DNA of 64,000 nt, from NCBI RefSeq assembly GCF_020181035.1, contig NZ_JAIQYY010000022.1, forward strand, positions 1 to 64,000, written 5' to 3'. The notes under the pieces are model-generated. The model did not search any database, had not been told where the DNA came from, and was given only the letters and a program-made list of their open reading frames with translations. Each line of letters begins with the position of its first letter. The stretch's first letter is position 1. Source of the stretch: Streptomyces sp. CoH27 (GTDB taxonomy: Bacteria; Actinomycetota; Actinomycetes; Streptomycetales; Streptomycetaceae). This document shows positions 8,917 to 17,966 of this stretch, piece after piece. A program made the translations under genes and the position numbers.

Positions 8917-8940
8917 GGAACGGTGTCAGGCAATCACGTC
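8917..8940 (+). promoter_or_regulatory. Candidate ECF/sigma-E-type promoter
   Basis: GGAAC at 8917-8921 and GTC at 8938-8940 are separated by 16 bp, the layout of Streptomyces sigma-E (cell-envelope stress) promoters. It ends 25 bp upstream of the GTG start of the first polysaccharide gene. Known sigma-E targets in Streptomyces include a cell-wall glycan operon, so the placement is plausible. It is a motif match only. Confidence 0.4.
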
Positions 8941-8965
8941 CAATCACTGAGGACCGGGGGGTTCT

Positions 8966-10444
8966 GTGCGACAGGGGGGACTAGTCGGCCCTTTTTCGTC
9001 GGCGCGCGGGCGTCTGGCGAATGGGGCAATCAGCCGGCCCGCGAACGACTGGGAGCAGCTGTACCGCCGTATCGTGATCACCAGCGATACCGTGGCCACC
9101 GCCTTGGTGGTGGCGGCGATCGGCAACTTCTTCGGGGCCCGGGACGCGGCCAACTGGCACGAGAAGTGGGGAATTCTCGCATTCGGCACCGAGCTGCTGG
9201 TGCTGGGGGCCCTTGCGGTGGGCCGGTCGTGGGCTCCGGCCGTGCTCGGCCAGGGTGCCGAGGAATTCCGTCGGCTCGGACGCGCACTGTTCGCGGCGAC
9301 CGTCGTACTGGCACTCGGCGGGATCGCCCTCACCTCGCGCAACATCAAGCTCTGGATCTTCGTCGCGATCCCCGCGATCGCGTTCGTGACCATGACCGCG
9401 CGGTATCTGCTCCGCCTATGGCTGCACAAACAGCGCAAGGAAGGCCGGTGCCTGAGACCGGTGCTCGCTGCCGGGAGCCCGGCCACCGTGCGCGATCTGA
9501 TCACCCGAACCCGCAAGTTCCCGCACATCGGCTGGCGGGTGGAGGCGGTGTGCACGACGGACGGTCGCGGGCTCGACGGTGACCAACTGGACGGAGTGCC
9601 GGTCGTCGGTCAACTGGCGGACGTCGCCAAGCACGTCCGCCACGACGGTTACCGCGTCGTCGCGGTCACACCGGACCCGCACTGGACGCCGGACCGGCTG
9701 CAGCGGCTGGCCTGGAACCTCGAAGGCAGCGATGCCGAGATGGTCGTGGCCCCGGTGCTGATGGAGGTGGCCGGCCCGCGGCTGCACGTCGACGCGGTGC
9801 TCGGGATACCGCTGCTGCGGGTCAGCATGCCGGCCTTCACCGGGGGCCGCCGGGCGATCAAGGGGGTCGTCGACCGGGTGGGCGCCGCGGTCCTGCTGAT
9901 GCTGTTCGCGCCGCTGATGGTGTTTGTCGCGCTGCTCGTGCTGGTGGACAGCCGGGGCGGGGCCTTCTACCGCCAGCGCAGAGTCGGCAAGGACGGCCGC
10001 GAGTTCACCATTCTCAAATTCCGCACCATGATCGCAGGGGCGCACGGGGCACGTGCCGAGCTCGCCGAGCGCAACGAGGGCGCAGGGCTGCTGTTCAAGG
10101 TCCGCCGGGATCCGCGGGTGACCCGGGTGGGAGCAGTGCTGCGCCGGTACTCGATCGACGAACTCCCGCAGCTTTTCAACGTACTTACCGGATCGATGTC
10201 GCTCGTCGGTCCGCGGCCTCCGCTACCGGAAGAGTGCGCCGCGTACGACCCGGACATCCGGCGGCGGCTGCTGGTCAAGCCCGGGCTCACCGGCCTGTGG
10301 CAGATCAGCGGACGCAGCGACCTGCCGTGGGAGGAAGCGGTCCGCCTCGACCTGCGGTACGTGGAGGACTGGTCGCTCGCCCTCGACACAGTGATCTTGT
10401 GGAAGACGATGCGTGCCGTGCTCCATGGGCAGGGGGCCTACTGA
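8966..10444 (+). CDS. Polyprenyl glycosylphosphotransferase (exopolysaccharide initiating sugar transferase)
   Basis: 492 aa. Hydrophobic segments at about 38-150 form four N-terminal helices, then a CoA-binding-like cytoplasmic domain (PVLAAGSPATVRDL) and a fifth re-entrant helix near 310-335. The C-terminal Bac_transf catalytic domain carries FYRQRRVGKDGREF, KFRTM, DELPQLFNVLTGSMSLVGPR and PGLTGLWQISGRSD. Members transfer a sugar-1-phosphate from a nucleotide sugar to undecaprenyl phosphate, the first committed step of Wzx/Wzy glycan assembly at the inner face of the membrane. GTG start at 8966. It is the first gene of the long locus. The sugar cannot be read from sequence; the PHPT class includes both WcaJ-like (Glc-1-P) and other specificities. 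Confidence 0.93.
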   Translation: MRQGGLVGPFSSARGRLANGAISRPANDWEQLYRRIVITSDTVATALVVAAIGNFFGARDAANWHEKWGILAFGTELLVLGALAVGRSWAPAVLGQGAEEFRRLGRALFAATVVLALGGIALTSRNIKLWIFVAIPAIAFVTMTARYLLRLWLHKQRKEGRCLRPVLAAGSPATVRDLITRTRKFPHIGWRVEAVCTTDGRGLDGDQLDGVPVVGQLADVAKHVRHDGYRVVAVTPDPHWTPDRLQRLAWNLEGSDAEMVVAPVLMEVAGPRLHVDAVLGIPLLRVSMPAFTGGRRAIKGVVDRVGAAVLLMLFAPLMVFVALLVLVDSRGGAFYRQRRVGKDGREFTILKFRTMIAGAHGARAELAERNEGAGLLFKVRRDPRVTRVGAVLRRYSIDELPQLFNVLTGSMSLVGPRPPLPEECAAYDPDIRRRLLVKPGLTGLWQISGRSDLPWEEAVRLDLRYVEDWSLALDTVILWKTMRAVLHGQGAY

Positions 10445-10473
10445 TGGGCGGGGGGCGTCGTCCGGCCGACGCG

Positions 10474-10533
10474 CGGAGCGCAGGCCACAAGGGCCTGCAC
10501 AGGGGGAGCGCAGGCCACAAGGGCCTGCCTGGG
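10474..10533 (+). repeat. Tandem 30-bp repeat, each unit a stem-loop
   Basis: Two adjacent 30-bp units (10474-10503 and 10504-10533), nearly identical. Each contains GCAGGCC-ACAAG-GGCCTGC, a perfect 7-bp stem with a 5-nt loop (arms 10480-10486/10492-10498 and 10510-10516/10522-10528). They fill the gap between the initiating transferase and the dehydrogenase, ending 11 bp before the ATG at 10545. There is no U-tract, so a classic terminator is unlikely. They could act as an mRNA processing or stability element or as a brake on the downstream ribosome site. Confidence 0.75.
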
Positions 10534-10544
10534 GGGAGAGACAC

Positions 10545-11859
<1,315 letters not shown>

Positions 11860-11870
<11 letters not shown>

Positions 11871-13125
11871 CGCAACCAGCGGCGACGGGGCGAACCGGCG
11901 CGCGCTGATCCTGGTGGAGAACCTGTCGGTGCCGTTCGACCGGCGGGTGTGGCAGGAGTGCACGACGCTGCGCGACGCGGGCTGGACGGTACACGTCATC
12001 TGTCCGCAGGGGACCAAGCGCGACACGGAGCCGGAGGCGGAGATCAACGGGGTGCGGATCCACCGCTACCCGTTGCGCGCGGCCACCGGAGGGCCGGCCG
12101 GCTACGTGAGGGAGTACGGATCGGCGTTGTGGCACACGGCCCGGCTGGCCCGCAAGGTCGGCCCGGTCGACGTGGTCCACGCCTGCAACCCGCCCGACCT
12201 GCTGTTCCTGCCGGCACTGTGGCTGAAGCGGCGCGGCGCGCGGTTCGTCTTCGACCAGCACGACCTGGTACCCGAGCTGTACCTTTCCCGCTTCGACCGC
12301 GGCGAGGATCTGCTCTACCGCGCCGTGTGCGCGATGGAAAAGCGGACCTACCGAGCCGCGGACGTCGTCCTCGCCACGAACGAGAGCTACCGGGACGTCG
12401 CGCTGCGCCGTGGCGGTCGGCGGCCGGAGGACGTCTTCGTGGTGCGCAGCGCACCCCAGACCGACCGGTTCCAACCGGTGCCGCCCGAGCCGGAGTTGAA
12501 GCGCGGAAAGCCTCATCTGCTGTGCTACCTCGGCGTCATGGGCCCTCAGGACGGCGTCGACTACGCCTTGAGGGCCCTCGCGAAGCTGCGCGACGAGCAC
12601 GGGCGGACCGACTGGCATGCGGTGTTCGTCGGCTCCGGCGACGCCTTCGACGCGATGGTGGAGATGTCCCGGCGGCTCAGGCTCGGTGAGCAGGTGCAGT
12701 TCACCGGGCGCATTCCGGATGCCGACCTGGTGCGCTATCTGTCCACCGCGGACGTGTGTCTTTCCCCCGACCCGCGCAATCCGCTCAACGATGTGTCGAC
12801 CATGAACAAGGTCCTTGAGTACATGGCGATGGGCCGGCCGATCGTCTCGTTCGACCTGAAGGAGGCGCGCGTCTCCGCCGGTGATGCCGCCGTCTATGCG
12901 CCCGCCAACGACGAGGCCCGATTCGCCGAGCTCATCGCGCTGCTCCTGGACGATCCGGAGAAACGGGCCCGGATGGGCAAGATCGGCCAGGAGCGGATCA
13001 GCGGGCCGCTCTCCTGGCAGAACTCGCAAGCGTCGCTGCTCGCCGCCTACGCCGCCGCCTGCCGTGACCGCACTCCGGTGCCGGCGGGCGACCCGGTCCG
13101 GACAGGGAAGAGGCAGCGCAGTTGA
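11860..13125 (+). CDS. Glycosyltransferase family 4
   Basis: About 421 aa GT-B enzyme. The N-terminal acceptor domain starts at RRALILVENLSVPFDRRVWQ; VVHACNPPDLLFLPALW and FDQHDLVPELY follow. The C-terminal donor domain has YLGVMGPQDGVDYALRAL, RIPDADLVRYLSTADVCLSP and the EX7E-like region NKVLEYMAMGRPIVSFDLKE. It adds one sugar to the lipid-linked repeat unit in the cytoplasm. Start uncertain: TTG at 11860 (11-bp overlap with the dehydrogenase) gives the family-like N-terminus, while TTG at 11806 would add 18 residues. Confidence 0.87.
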
Positions 13126-14492
13126 GCGAGGACACGATACGCCTGGTCACCATCGGGCGGATATTCCGCCGGCGCTGGCGGCTTCTCGCCGTCCTCGCCG
13201 TCGTGGGCGCGCTCGTCGGCTACGGCGTCTCGGTGGTCTTTCCGCCGCGGTACACGACGTCGGCATCGGTCCTGCTGCCCGGGCAGTGGGAAGAACGCGA
13301 GCTGCTGACCCAGGTGGACATAGCGACCAGTTCGACGGTGGTCGACAGCGCGGCCGCCGCGCTCGGCTGGAAGGGTGTCAGCGGCGCCGACCTGCGGGAT
13401 CGAGTGACCGCCAAGGCCGCCGACGGGAACATCATCAAGATCTCCGGTACGGCCGACACCCCGGAGCGCGCACAGCAGCTCTCCGACCAAGTGGCGCGGC
13501 AATTCGTCGGGTTCGCCGCGCGGATCGCAGGCGGCGGCACCGACTCCGCAGCAGCCACGGAGTCCGATGCGCTGCGGAAGAAGGTCGAGGAGACCGACCG
13601 CCGCATCACCGACCTGGCCAAGGCGGCCGATCCGGGGCGGACCGTGGAGAGCGTGCAGGCCCGCACCGCGCTCGAAAACCTGCGCACCTCGCTGGAGGAG
13701 GCCATGAAGAAGCTGGAGGAGGCCAACCCGGCGACCAACAAGGCAGGCATGGTCGTCATGGGGCCGGCCGCACGGCCGACCGGCGAGGCGCCGCCGACGA
13801 GGATGCAGCTGGTCGTCGGCGGGGCGCTGCTGTTCTTCCTGCTCGCGGTCATCGGCCATCTCGCCGCCGCACGGATGGATCGCCGACTGCGTACCGAACC
13901 GGAGATCGCCGCGGCGCTGGGTTCGGCGCTGCTGGGCACCGTCGACGTGCCCGATGAACGGCGCGGCGGGCACCAGTCGGAAAACGGTGGCCCACGGGCC
14001 TGGATCCGCAGACTCCTCGGCGTCGACACCCGGTGGGACCTGCCGGCCCCGCAGAGATCCGACGACGAGGCCGTCAGACGGATCCGCTACCGGCGGGTGT
14101 GCGCTCACCTGCGGGACCAACTGCCGTCCCCTCGGCGGCTGCTGGTGGTCGTACCGGACGGCGACGAGATCGCCCGCCGGGCCGCCGGACAGCTCGCCGC
14201 CGAGGCCAAGAGCGACCCGCAGCTGCGGGTGGTGGAGGTTTCGGTGGACCGGCCGATCGTGCCGGACCGTGCCACCGAGTCCGGTGCCCTGGTCGTCCTC
14301 AGCGCGGGCAGCTGGACCGCGGAGGAGCTCGCCGGCATCGCCGAGGCGTGTGCGGACGGCAGGCACGAGGTCGTCGGCATCGTCGTCGCCGGCACGGTCC
14401 GCGCCCGTGAGACGCGGTCTGCCGACCGGCTTCCGGATGACGCCACTCTCGCGCTCGCGGTCCACAGCCATGCGAGGGGAGGCTCAGCGTGA
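13122..14492 (+). CDS. Wzz-type polysaccharide co-polymerase with degenerate kinase-like C-terminus
   Basis: 456 aa, TTG start overlapping the upstream TGA by 4 bp. TM1 lies at about 23-40 (LAVLAVVGALVGYGVSVVF). An extracytoplasmic coiled-coil region follows (about 150-205, LRKKVEETDRRITDL, LEEAMKKLEEA), then TM2 at about 232-248. The cytoplasmic tail (about 325-456) follows the BY-kinase strand order (RRLLVVVPDGDE, RVVEVSVDRP, GALVVLSAG, HEVVGIVVAG) but lacks GxGKST and the Asp-rich Walker A'. It probably controls chain length of the polymer rather than phosphorylating tyrosines. Paired with the next gene. Confidence 0.8.
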   Translation: MSEDTIRLVTIGRIFRRRWRLLAVLAVVGALVGYGVSVVFPPRYTTSASVLLPGQWEERELLTQVDIATSSTVVDSAAAALGWKGVSGADLRDRVTAKAADGNIIKISGTADTPERAQQLSDQVARQFVGFAARIAGGGTDSAAATESDALRKKVEETDRRITDLAKAADPGRTVESVQARTALENLRTSLEEAMKKLEEANPATNKAGMVVMGPAARPTGEAPPTRMQLVVGGALLFFLLAVIGHLAAARMDRRLRTEPEIAAALGSALLGTVDVPDERRGGHQSENGGPRAWIRRLLGVDTRWDLPAPQRSDDEAVRRIRYRRVCAHLRDQLPSPRRLLVVVPDGDEIARRAAGQLAAEAKSDPQLRVVEVSVDRPIVPDRATESGALVVLSAGSWTAEELAGIAEACADGRHEVVGIVVAGTVRARETRSADRLPDDATLALAVHSHARGGSA

Positions 14493-16009
14493 CGACGAGC
14501 ACGACTTCTGAGCCGTCGGCCGCCACTCCGCTCATCGACCTGCAGGCGCTGGTGGTGGCGGTGCGCAGGCGCCGCCGCCGCTGGTACGCCATGGCGCTCC
14601 TCGGCCTGCTGGCCGGCGGCGCGGTGGCGGTCCTGATGCCGCAGCCGCCGACCGCGGTGACCAAAGTGCTGGTCGCCCATGCGGAGGACCAGCCGAACGA
14701 CACCGGAACGCTGATCCGCACCGACGTCCAGCTGCTGCAGACCACGCGGATCGCCGACAAAGCCCTGCAGTCCCTCAAGTCCCCGGAGAAACCTGAGGAC
14801 TTCATGCTGGACTACCAGGGCGCCGGCCTGACCAACAACCTGCTGCAGATCACCGTGAAAGGCGACAGCGACACGCAAGCGGTGGCCCGCGCCAAGGCGC
14901 TGGCCGACGCGTTCGTCGCGGATCATGTCCAACGGATGCAGGAAGCCGCGCAGGCCGAGGCCAAGGCCCTGCTCGACCAGCGTGACCGCATGCGGGACGA
15001 GCTCGCCCAGGTCAACAAGGAGATCGGAGACCGATCGCCGGACAGCGACCCGAAAGCGTCGGCGAGCATCGAGTCGCTCTTCGCCCGCCGGGCCGAACTC
15101 AACTCGCGCATCTCCGATTTCGACCAGCGCGCCGCGGACGCGCGCACCGGCACGCCCCAGGTCATCGCCGGCACGCAGATCGTGGACGCCCCGCGCGCGG
15201 TGCGCCACTCCCTGCCCAAGGCCGTTGTCACTGACGCCGCGATCGGGGTCGTCCTCGGACTCGTCCTCGGGCTCGCGCTGGCCGCGGTCGGCACGGTGGT
15301 GGCGGACCGCCCCGTGCTGCGCCGGGACATCGCGGCGAACCTGGGCGCCTCGGTCATCGCGGAGCTTCCCCGCCGGTCGGGCAGGCTGTGGCAGCGCCGA
15401 CGGACCCGGGTGACACGCGAACGGCTCACCGCGACCCTGGTCCGCACCACGCGTGGCTCCGCGGAACCGGTGTCGCTGCTGGAACTGGGCTGTGCGCGCA
15501 GCACGAGCCTGATCGCCCTGGACCTCGCCAGGGCTATGGCGGAGGAGGGGCCGGTGACCGTCGTCGACGGTTTGCCCGGCCCGCAGCTCGCAGGCCGCCG
15601 CCCGAAGCCGGGGGACCCGACCGTGGTCAGCGGCGAGCGTGCCGCGACCGCTTCGCCCGAGGAGCGCCGGATCGGCGTCGGCTCGGTGGCGCCCGGCACG
15701 GCGTGGACCGACCTCCACTACCTCGGCACCCAGACCGTGCTCGTCGTGCGTGCCGGACACGGCAGCGCCGCCTGGCTGCACACCGTGGCGCGACAGCTCG
15801 CGGACCAGAGCATTCCGGTGATCGGTGTGGTGCTGATCGATCCCGATCCGCGCGACCGGACCGACGGCACATTGTGGGACGGGCTGCACACCGCGCTGCG
15901 CGGCCGTGGCGAGCGGCCGGCCCGGCAGAACGGGACGAGCCAGCCGCGGACGGAGCGGCAGCCGATGTGGGCCGCACGCGTCCCGGGCAACGACCAGGAG
16001 GCGCGGTAG
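14489..16009 (+). CDS. Second Wzz/Wzc-like co-polymerase with inactive BY-kinase domain
   Basis: 506 aa, GTG start overlapping the previous stop. TM1 at about 33-51, coiled-coil periplasmic-type region about 150-215 (QAEAKALLDQRDRMRDELAQ), TM2 at about 250-272 (GVVLGLVLGLALAAVG). The C-terminal domain mimics a bacterial tyrosine kinase. The P-loop position reads LELGCARSTSLIALDLARAM instead of GEGKST, VVDGLPGPQ replaces the Walker A' DxDxR, and TVLVVRAGHGSAAWLHTVAR is the later strand and helix. There is no Tyr-rich tail. It likely acts as an allosteric partner of the first Wzz-like protein in setting chain length or export. Activity as a kinase is unlikely. Confidence 0.8.
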   Translation: MTTSTTSEPSAATPLIDLQALVVAVRRRRRRWYAMALLGLLAGGAVAVLMPQPPTAVTKVLVAHAEDQPNDTGTLIRTDVQLLQTTRIADKALQSLKSPEKPEDFMLDYQGAGLTNNLLQITVKGDSDTQAVARAKALADAFVADHVQRMQEAAQAEAKALLDQRDRMRDELAQVNKEIGDRSPDSDPKASASIESLFARRAELNSRISDFDQRAADARTGTPQVIAGTQIVDAPRAVRHSLPKAVVTDAAIGVVLGLVLGLALAAVGTVVADRPVLRRDIAANLGASVIAELPRRSGRLWQRRRTRVTRERLTATLVRTTRGSAEPVSLLELGCARSTSLIALDLARAMAEEGPVTVVDGLPGPQLAGRRPKPGDPTVVSGERAATASPEERRIGVGSVAPGTAWTDLHYLGTQTVLVVRAGHGSAAWLHTVARQLADQSIPVIGVVLIDPDPRDRTDGTLWDGLHTALRGRGERPARQNGTSQPRTERQPMWAARVPGNDQEAR

Positions 16010-16012
16010 GAC

Positions 16013-17947
16013 ATGTGTGGCATCGCAGGCACGTACCGGTGGCCGGACGGAAAGGCCGTGACCGACCGGCTCACCGACACCCTCGCCCACCGCGGTCCGG
16101 ACGGGGCGGGCCGATACAGCCACCCCGCCGGTGACGGCGACGTGCACCTCGGGCACCGCCGGCTGGCCATCATCGACCTGTCCGAGACCGGCGCCCAGCC
16201 GATGGTCTCGGACGGCCTCGCCCTGACGTACAACGGCGAGCTGTACAACGCGCCGGAGCTGCGTGCCGAACTGGCAGCCACCGGGGTGCGCTTCCGCGGT
16301 ACCTCCGACACCGAGGTACTCCTTGAGGCCTGGCGGCGCTGGGGCACGGACTGCCTGCCCCGGCTGCGCGGAATGTTCGCGTTCGGCATCTTCGACGAGC
16401 GAACCGGTGACCTGGTGCTCGCCCGCGACCAGCTTGGCATCAAGCCGCTGTTCCTGCTCCGGCGCGGCGAGGGCCTGGTGTTCGCCTCCGAGCTCAAGGC
16501 GCTTGCCGCCGCGACCGGCCGGTCGCTGCAGGTGGACCCTGCGGCGCTGGTGGCCTCGCTGCTGTACTACTGGGTGCCGGACTCACGGTGCGTGTTCCAC
16601 GAAGCGGAGAAGCTGCCGCCGGGGACCTGGCTGCGGTGCCGGCCCGACGGCCGGGTGGAGCGCGGCCGGTTCTGGAACCTGAAGGACGTCGCCGCCGAGG
16701 GCCGGGAGCGGGCCCGGGCCGGCGAGCAGCCGGACCTGGCCGCCATCGTCGAGGAGTCGACTCGGCGCCACCTGCTCTCCGACGTACCCGTGGCGACCTT
16801 CCTGTCCGGCGGCCTCGACTCCAGCTACCTGACCGCACTGGCGGCCCGCCGGCAACCAGGGATCTCCGCTTACACGATCGGGTTCCGCGCCGAGGACGCC
16901 AAGTTCGAGGCGATGCCGGACGACCTGCGCCATGCCCGGCAGGTGGCCGAGCGGTTCGGCGTCGATCTGCACGAGATCGAGATCGCCCCGAACGTGCTCG
17001 ACCTGCTGCCGCAGATGACGTACCACCTGGACGAGCCGATCGGCGACCCCGCCGCGATCAACACGTACCTGATCTGCTCGGCCGCACGAGAGGCCGGGGT
17101 CAAGGTGATGCTCTCGGGGATGGGCGCCGACGAGCTGTTCGCCGGATACCGCAAGCATCTGGCCAACCTGATCGCGCTGCGCTACCAGCGCCTCCCGCGG
17201 CCCCTGCGGCGCGGCCTGTCCGGGGCCGTGGACAGGCTGCCGGTCGCCACGTCCCGCCGGGGGTACCGATCGGTGCGCTTCGCGAAGCGGTTCCTCTCCT
17301 TCGCCGACCTGCCGGAGGAGACCGCCTTCCGGCGCAGCTACACCATGTACGACCAGGACGAGCTGCTCGCCCTGGTCGATCCGGACCTGGCCGGGACGGT
17401 CGAGGACGTGCTGACCGAACATGCGGACGTCTACCACGACAACGACCTCGACGACTTCGTCAACCGCATGTGCCTGACCGATGCCCGGATGTTCCTGCCG
17501 GGCCTGAACCTCACGTACACGGACCGGTCCAGCATGGCCGCGTCGACCGAGGTGCGGGTGCCGTACGTGGACGTCGAGGTGGTCAAGGCGGCGTTCGCCG
17601 TGCCCGGCGACCGCAAGATCGTCGGACGGCAGGGCAAGGCCGTCCTCAAGGAGGCGGCCACTTCGATCCTGCCCCGGGAGATCGTGTACCGGCCCAAGGG
17701 CCTGTTCAGCGCCCCGCTGCGGGCGTGGATGAGCCGGGATCTGGCACCGCTGGTGCGCGAGGTGGTCAACGACGGCGAGCTGGTCCGTTCCGGGATCCTG
17801 CGCCGCGACGCGCTGGCGCGGATGGTCGCCGAGGACGCCGCCGGGCAGCGGGACTTCTCCAAGCATCTGTGGCACGTGCTGACCGTCGAGTACTGGTATC
17901 GCGACGCGACCTCCGGGTCCGGCCAGAGCACTCGGTTGACGGCTTAG
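16013..17947 (+). CDS. asnB: Asparagine synthetase (glutamine-hydrolysing)
   Basis: 644 aa. MCGIAGTYRW provides the N-terminal Cys2 nucleophile of the class II glutaminase domain (about 1-200; HRGPDGAG, YNGELYN, GTSDTEVLLEAWRRWG). The synthetase PP-loop domain starts at about 215 with TFLSGGLDSSYLTA and LSGMGADELFAGYRKH. AsnB-type enzymes in glycan loci amidate carboxylates such as uronic acids or aspartate. Next to a nucleotide-sugar dehydrogenase, amidation of a uronic acid is an attractive but unproven role. It sits 3 bp after the second Wzz-like gene, so it is co-transcribed. Confidence 0.93.
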   Translation: MCGIAGTYRWPDGKAVTDRLTDTLAHRGPDGAGRYSHPAGDGDVHLGHRRLAIIDLSETGAQPMVSDGLALTYNGELYNAPELRAELAATGVRFRGTSDTEVLLEAWRRWGTDCLPRLRGMFAFGIFDERTGDLVLARDQLGIKPLFLLRRGEGLVFASELKALAAATGRSLQVDPAALVASLLYYWVPDSRCVFHEAEKLPPGTWLRCRPDGRVERGRFWNLKDVAAEGRERARAGEQPDLAAIVEESTRRHLLSDVPVATFLSGGLDSSYLTALAARRQPGISAYTIGFRAEDAKFEAMPDDLRHARQVAERFGVDLHEIEIAPNVLDLLPQMTYHLDEPIGDPAAINTYLICSAAREAGVKVMLSGMGADELFAGYRKHLANLIALRYQRLPRPLRRGLSGAVDRLPVATSRRGYRSVRFAKRFLSFADLPEETAFRRSYTMYDQDELLALVDPDLAGTVEDVLTEHADVYHDNDLDDFVNRMCLTDARMFLPGLNLTYTDRSSMAASTEVRVPYVDVEVVKAAFAVPGDRKIVGRQGKAVLKEAATSILPREIVYRPKGLFSAPLRAWMSRDLAPLVREVVNDGELVRSGILRRDALARMVAEDAAGQRDFSKHLWHVLTVEYWYRDATSGSGQSTRLTA

Positions 17948-17966
17948 GAATTCCAGAGGAGTTCGG

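Noticed and set aside
8676..8950. Two short + strand frames of about 65 codons before the polysaccharide locus
   Set aside because: No ribosome site, no recognisable motifs, and they overlap the likely promoter region.
10474..10533. CRISPR-like repeat
   Set aside because: Only two adjacent units with no distinct spacers; each is a hairpin unit of a tandem duplication, and there are no cas genes.
10413..10544. In-frame upstream extension of the dehydrogenase
   Set aside because: It encodes the hairpin repeat as RRPQGPA-like peptides and precedes the invariant Rossmann start; ATG 10545 has its own ribosome site.
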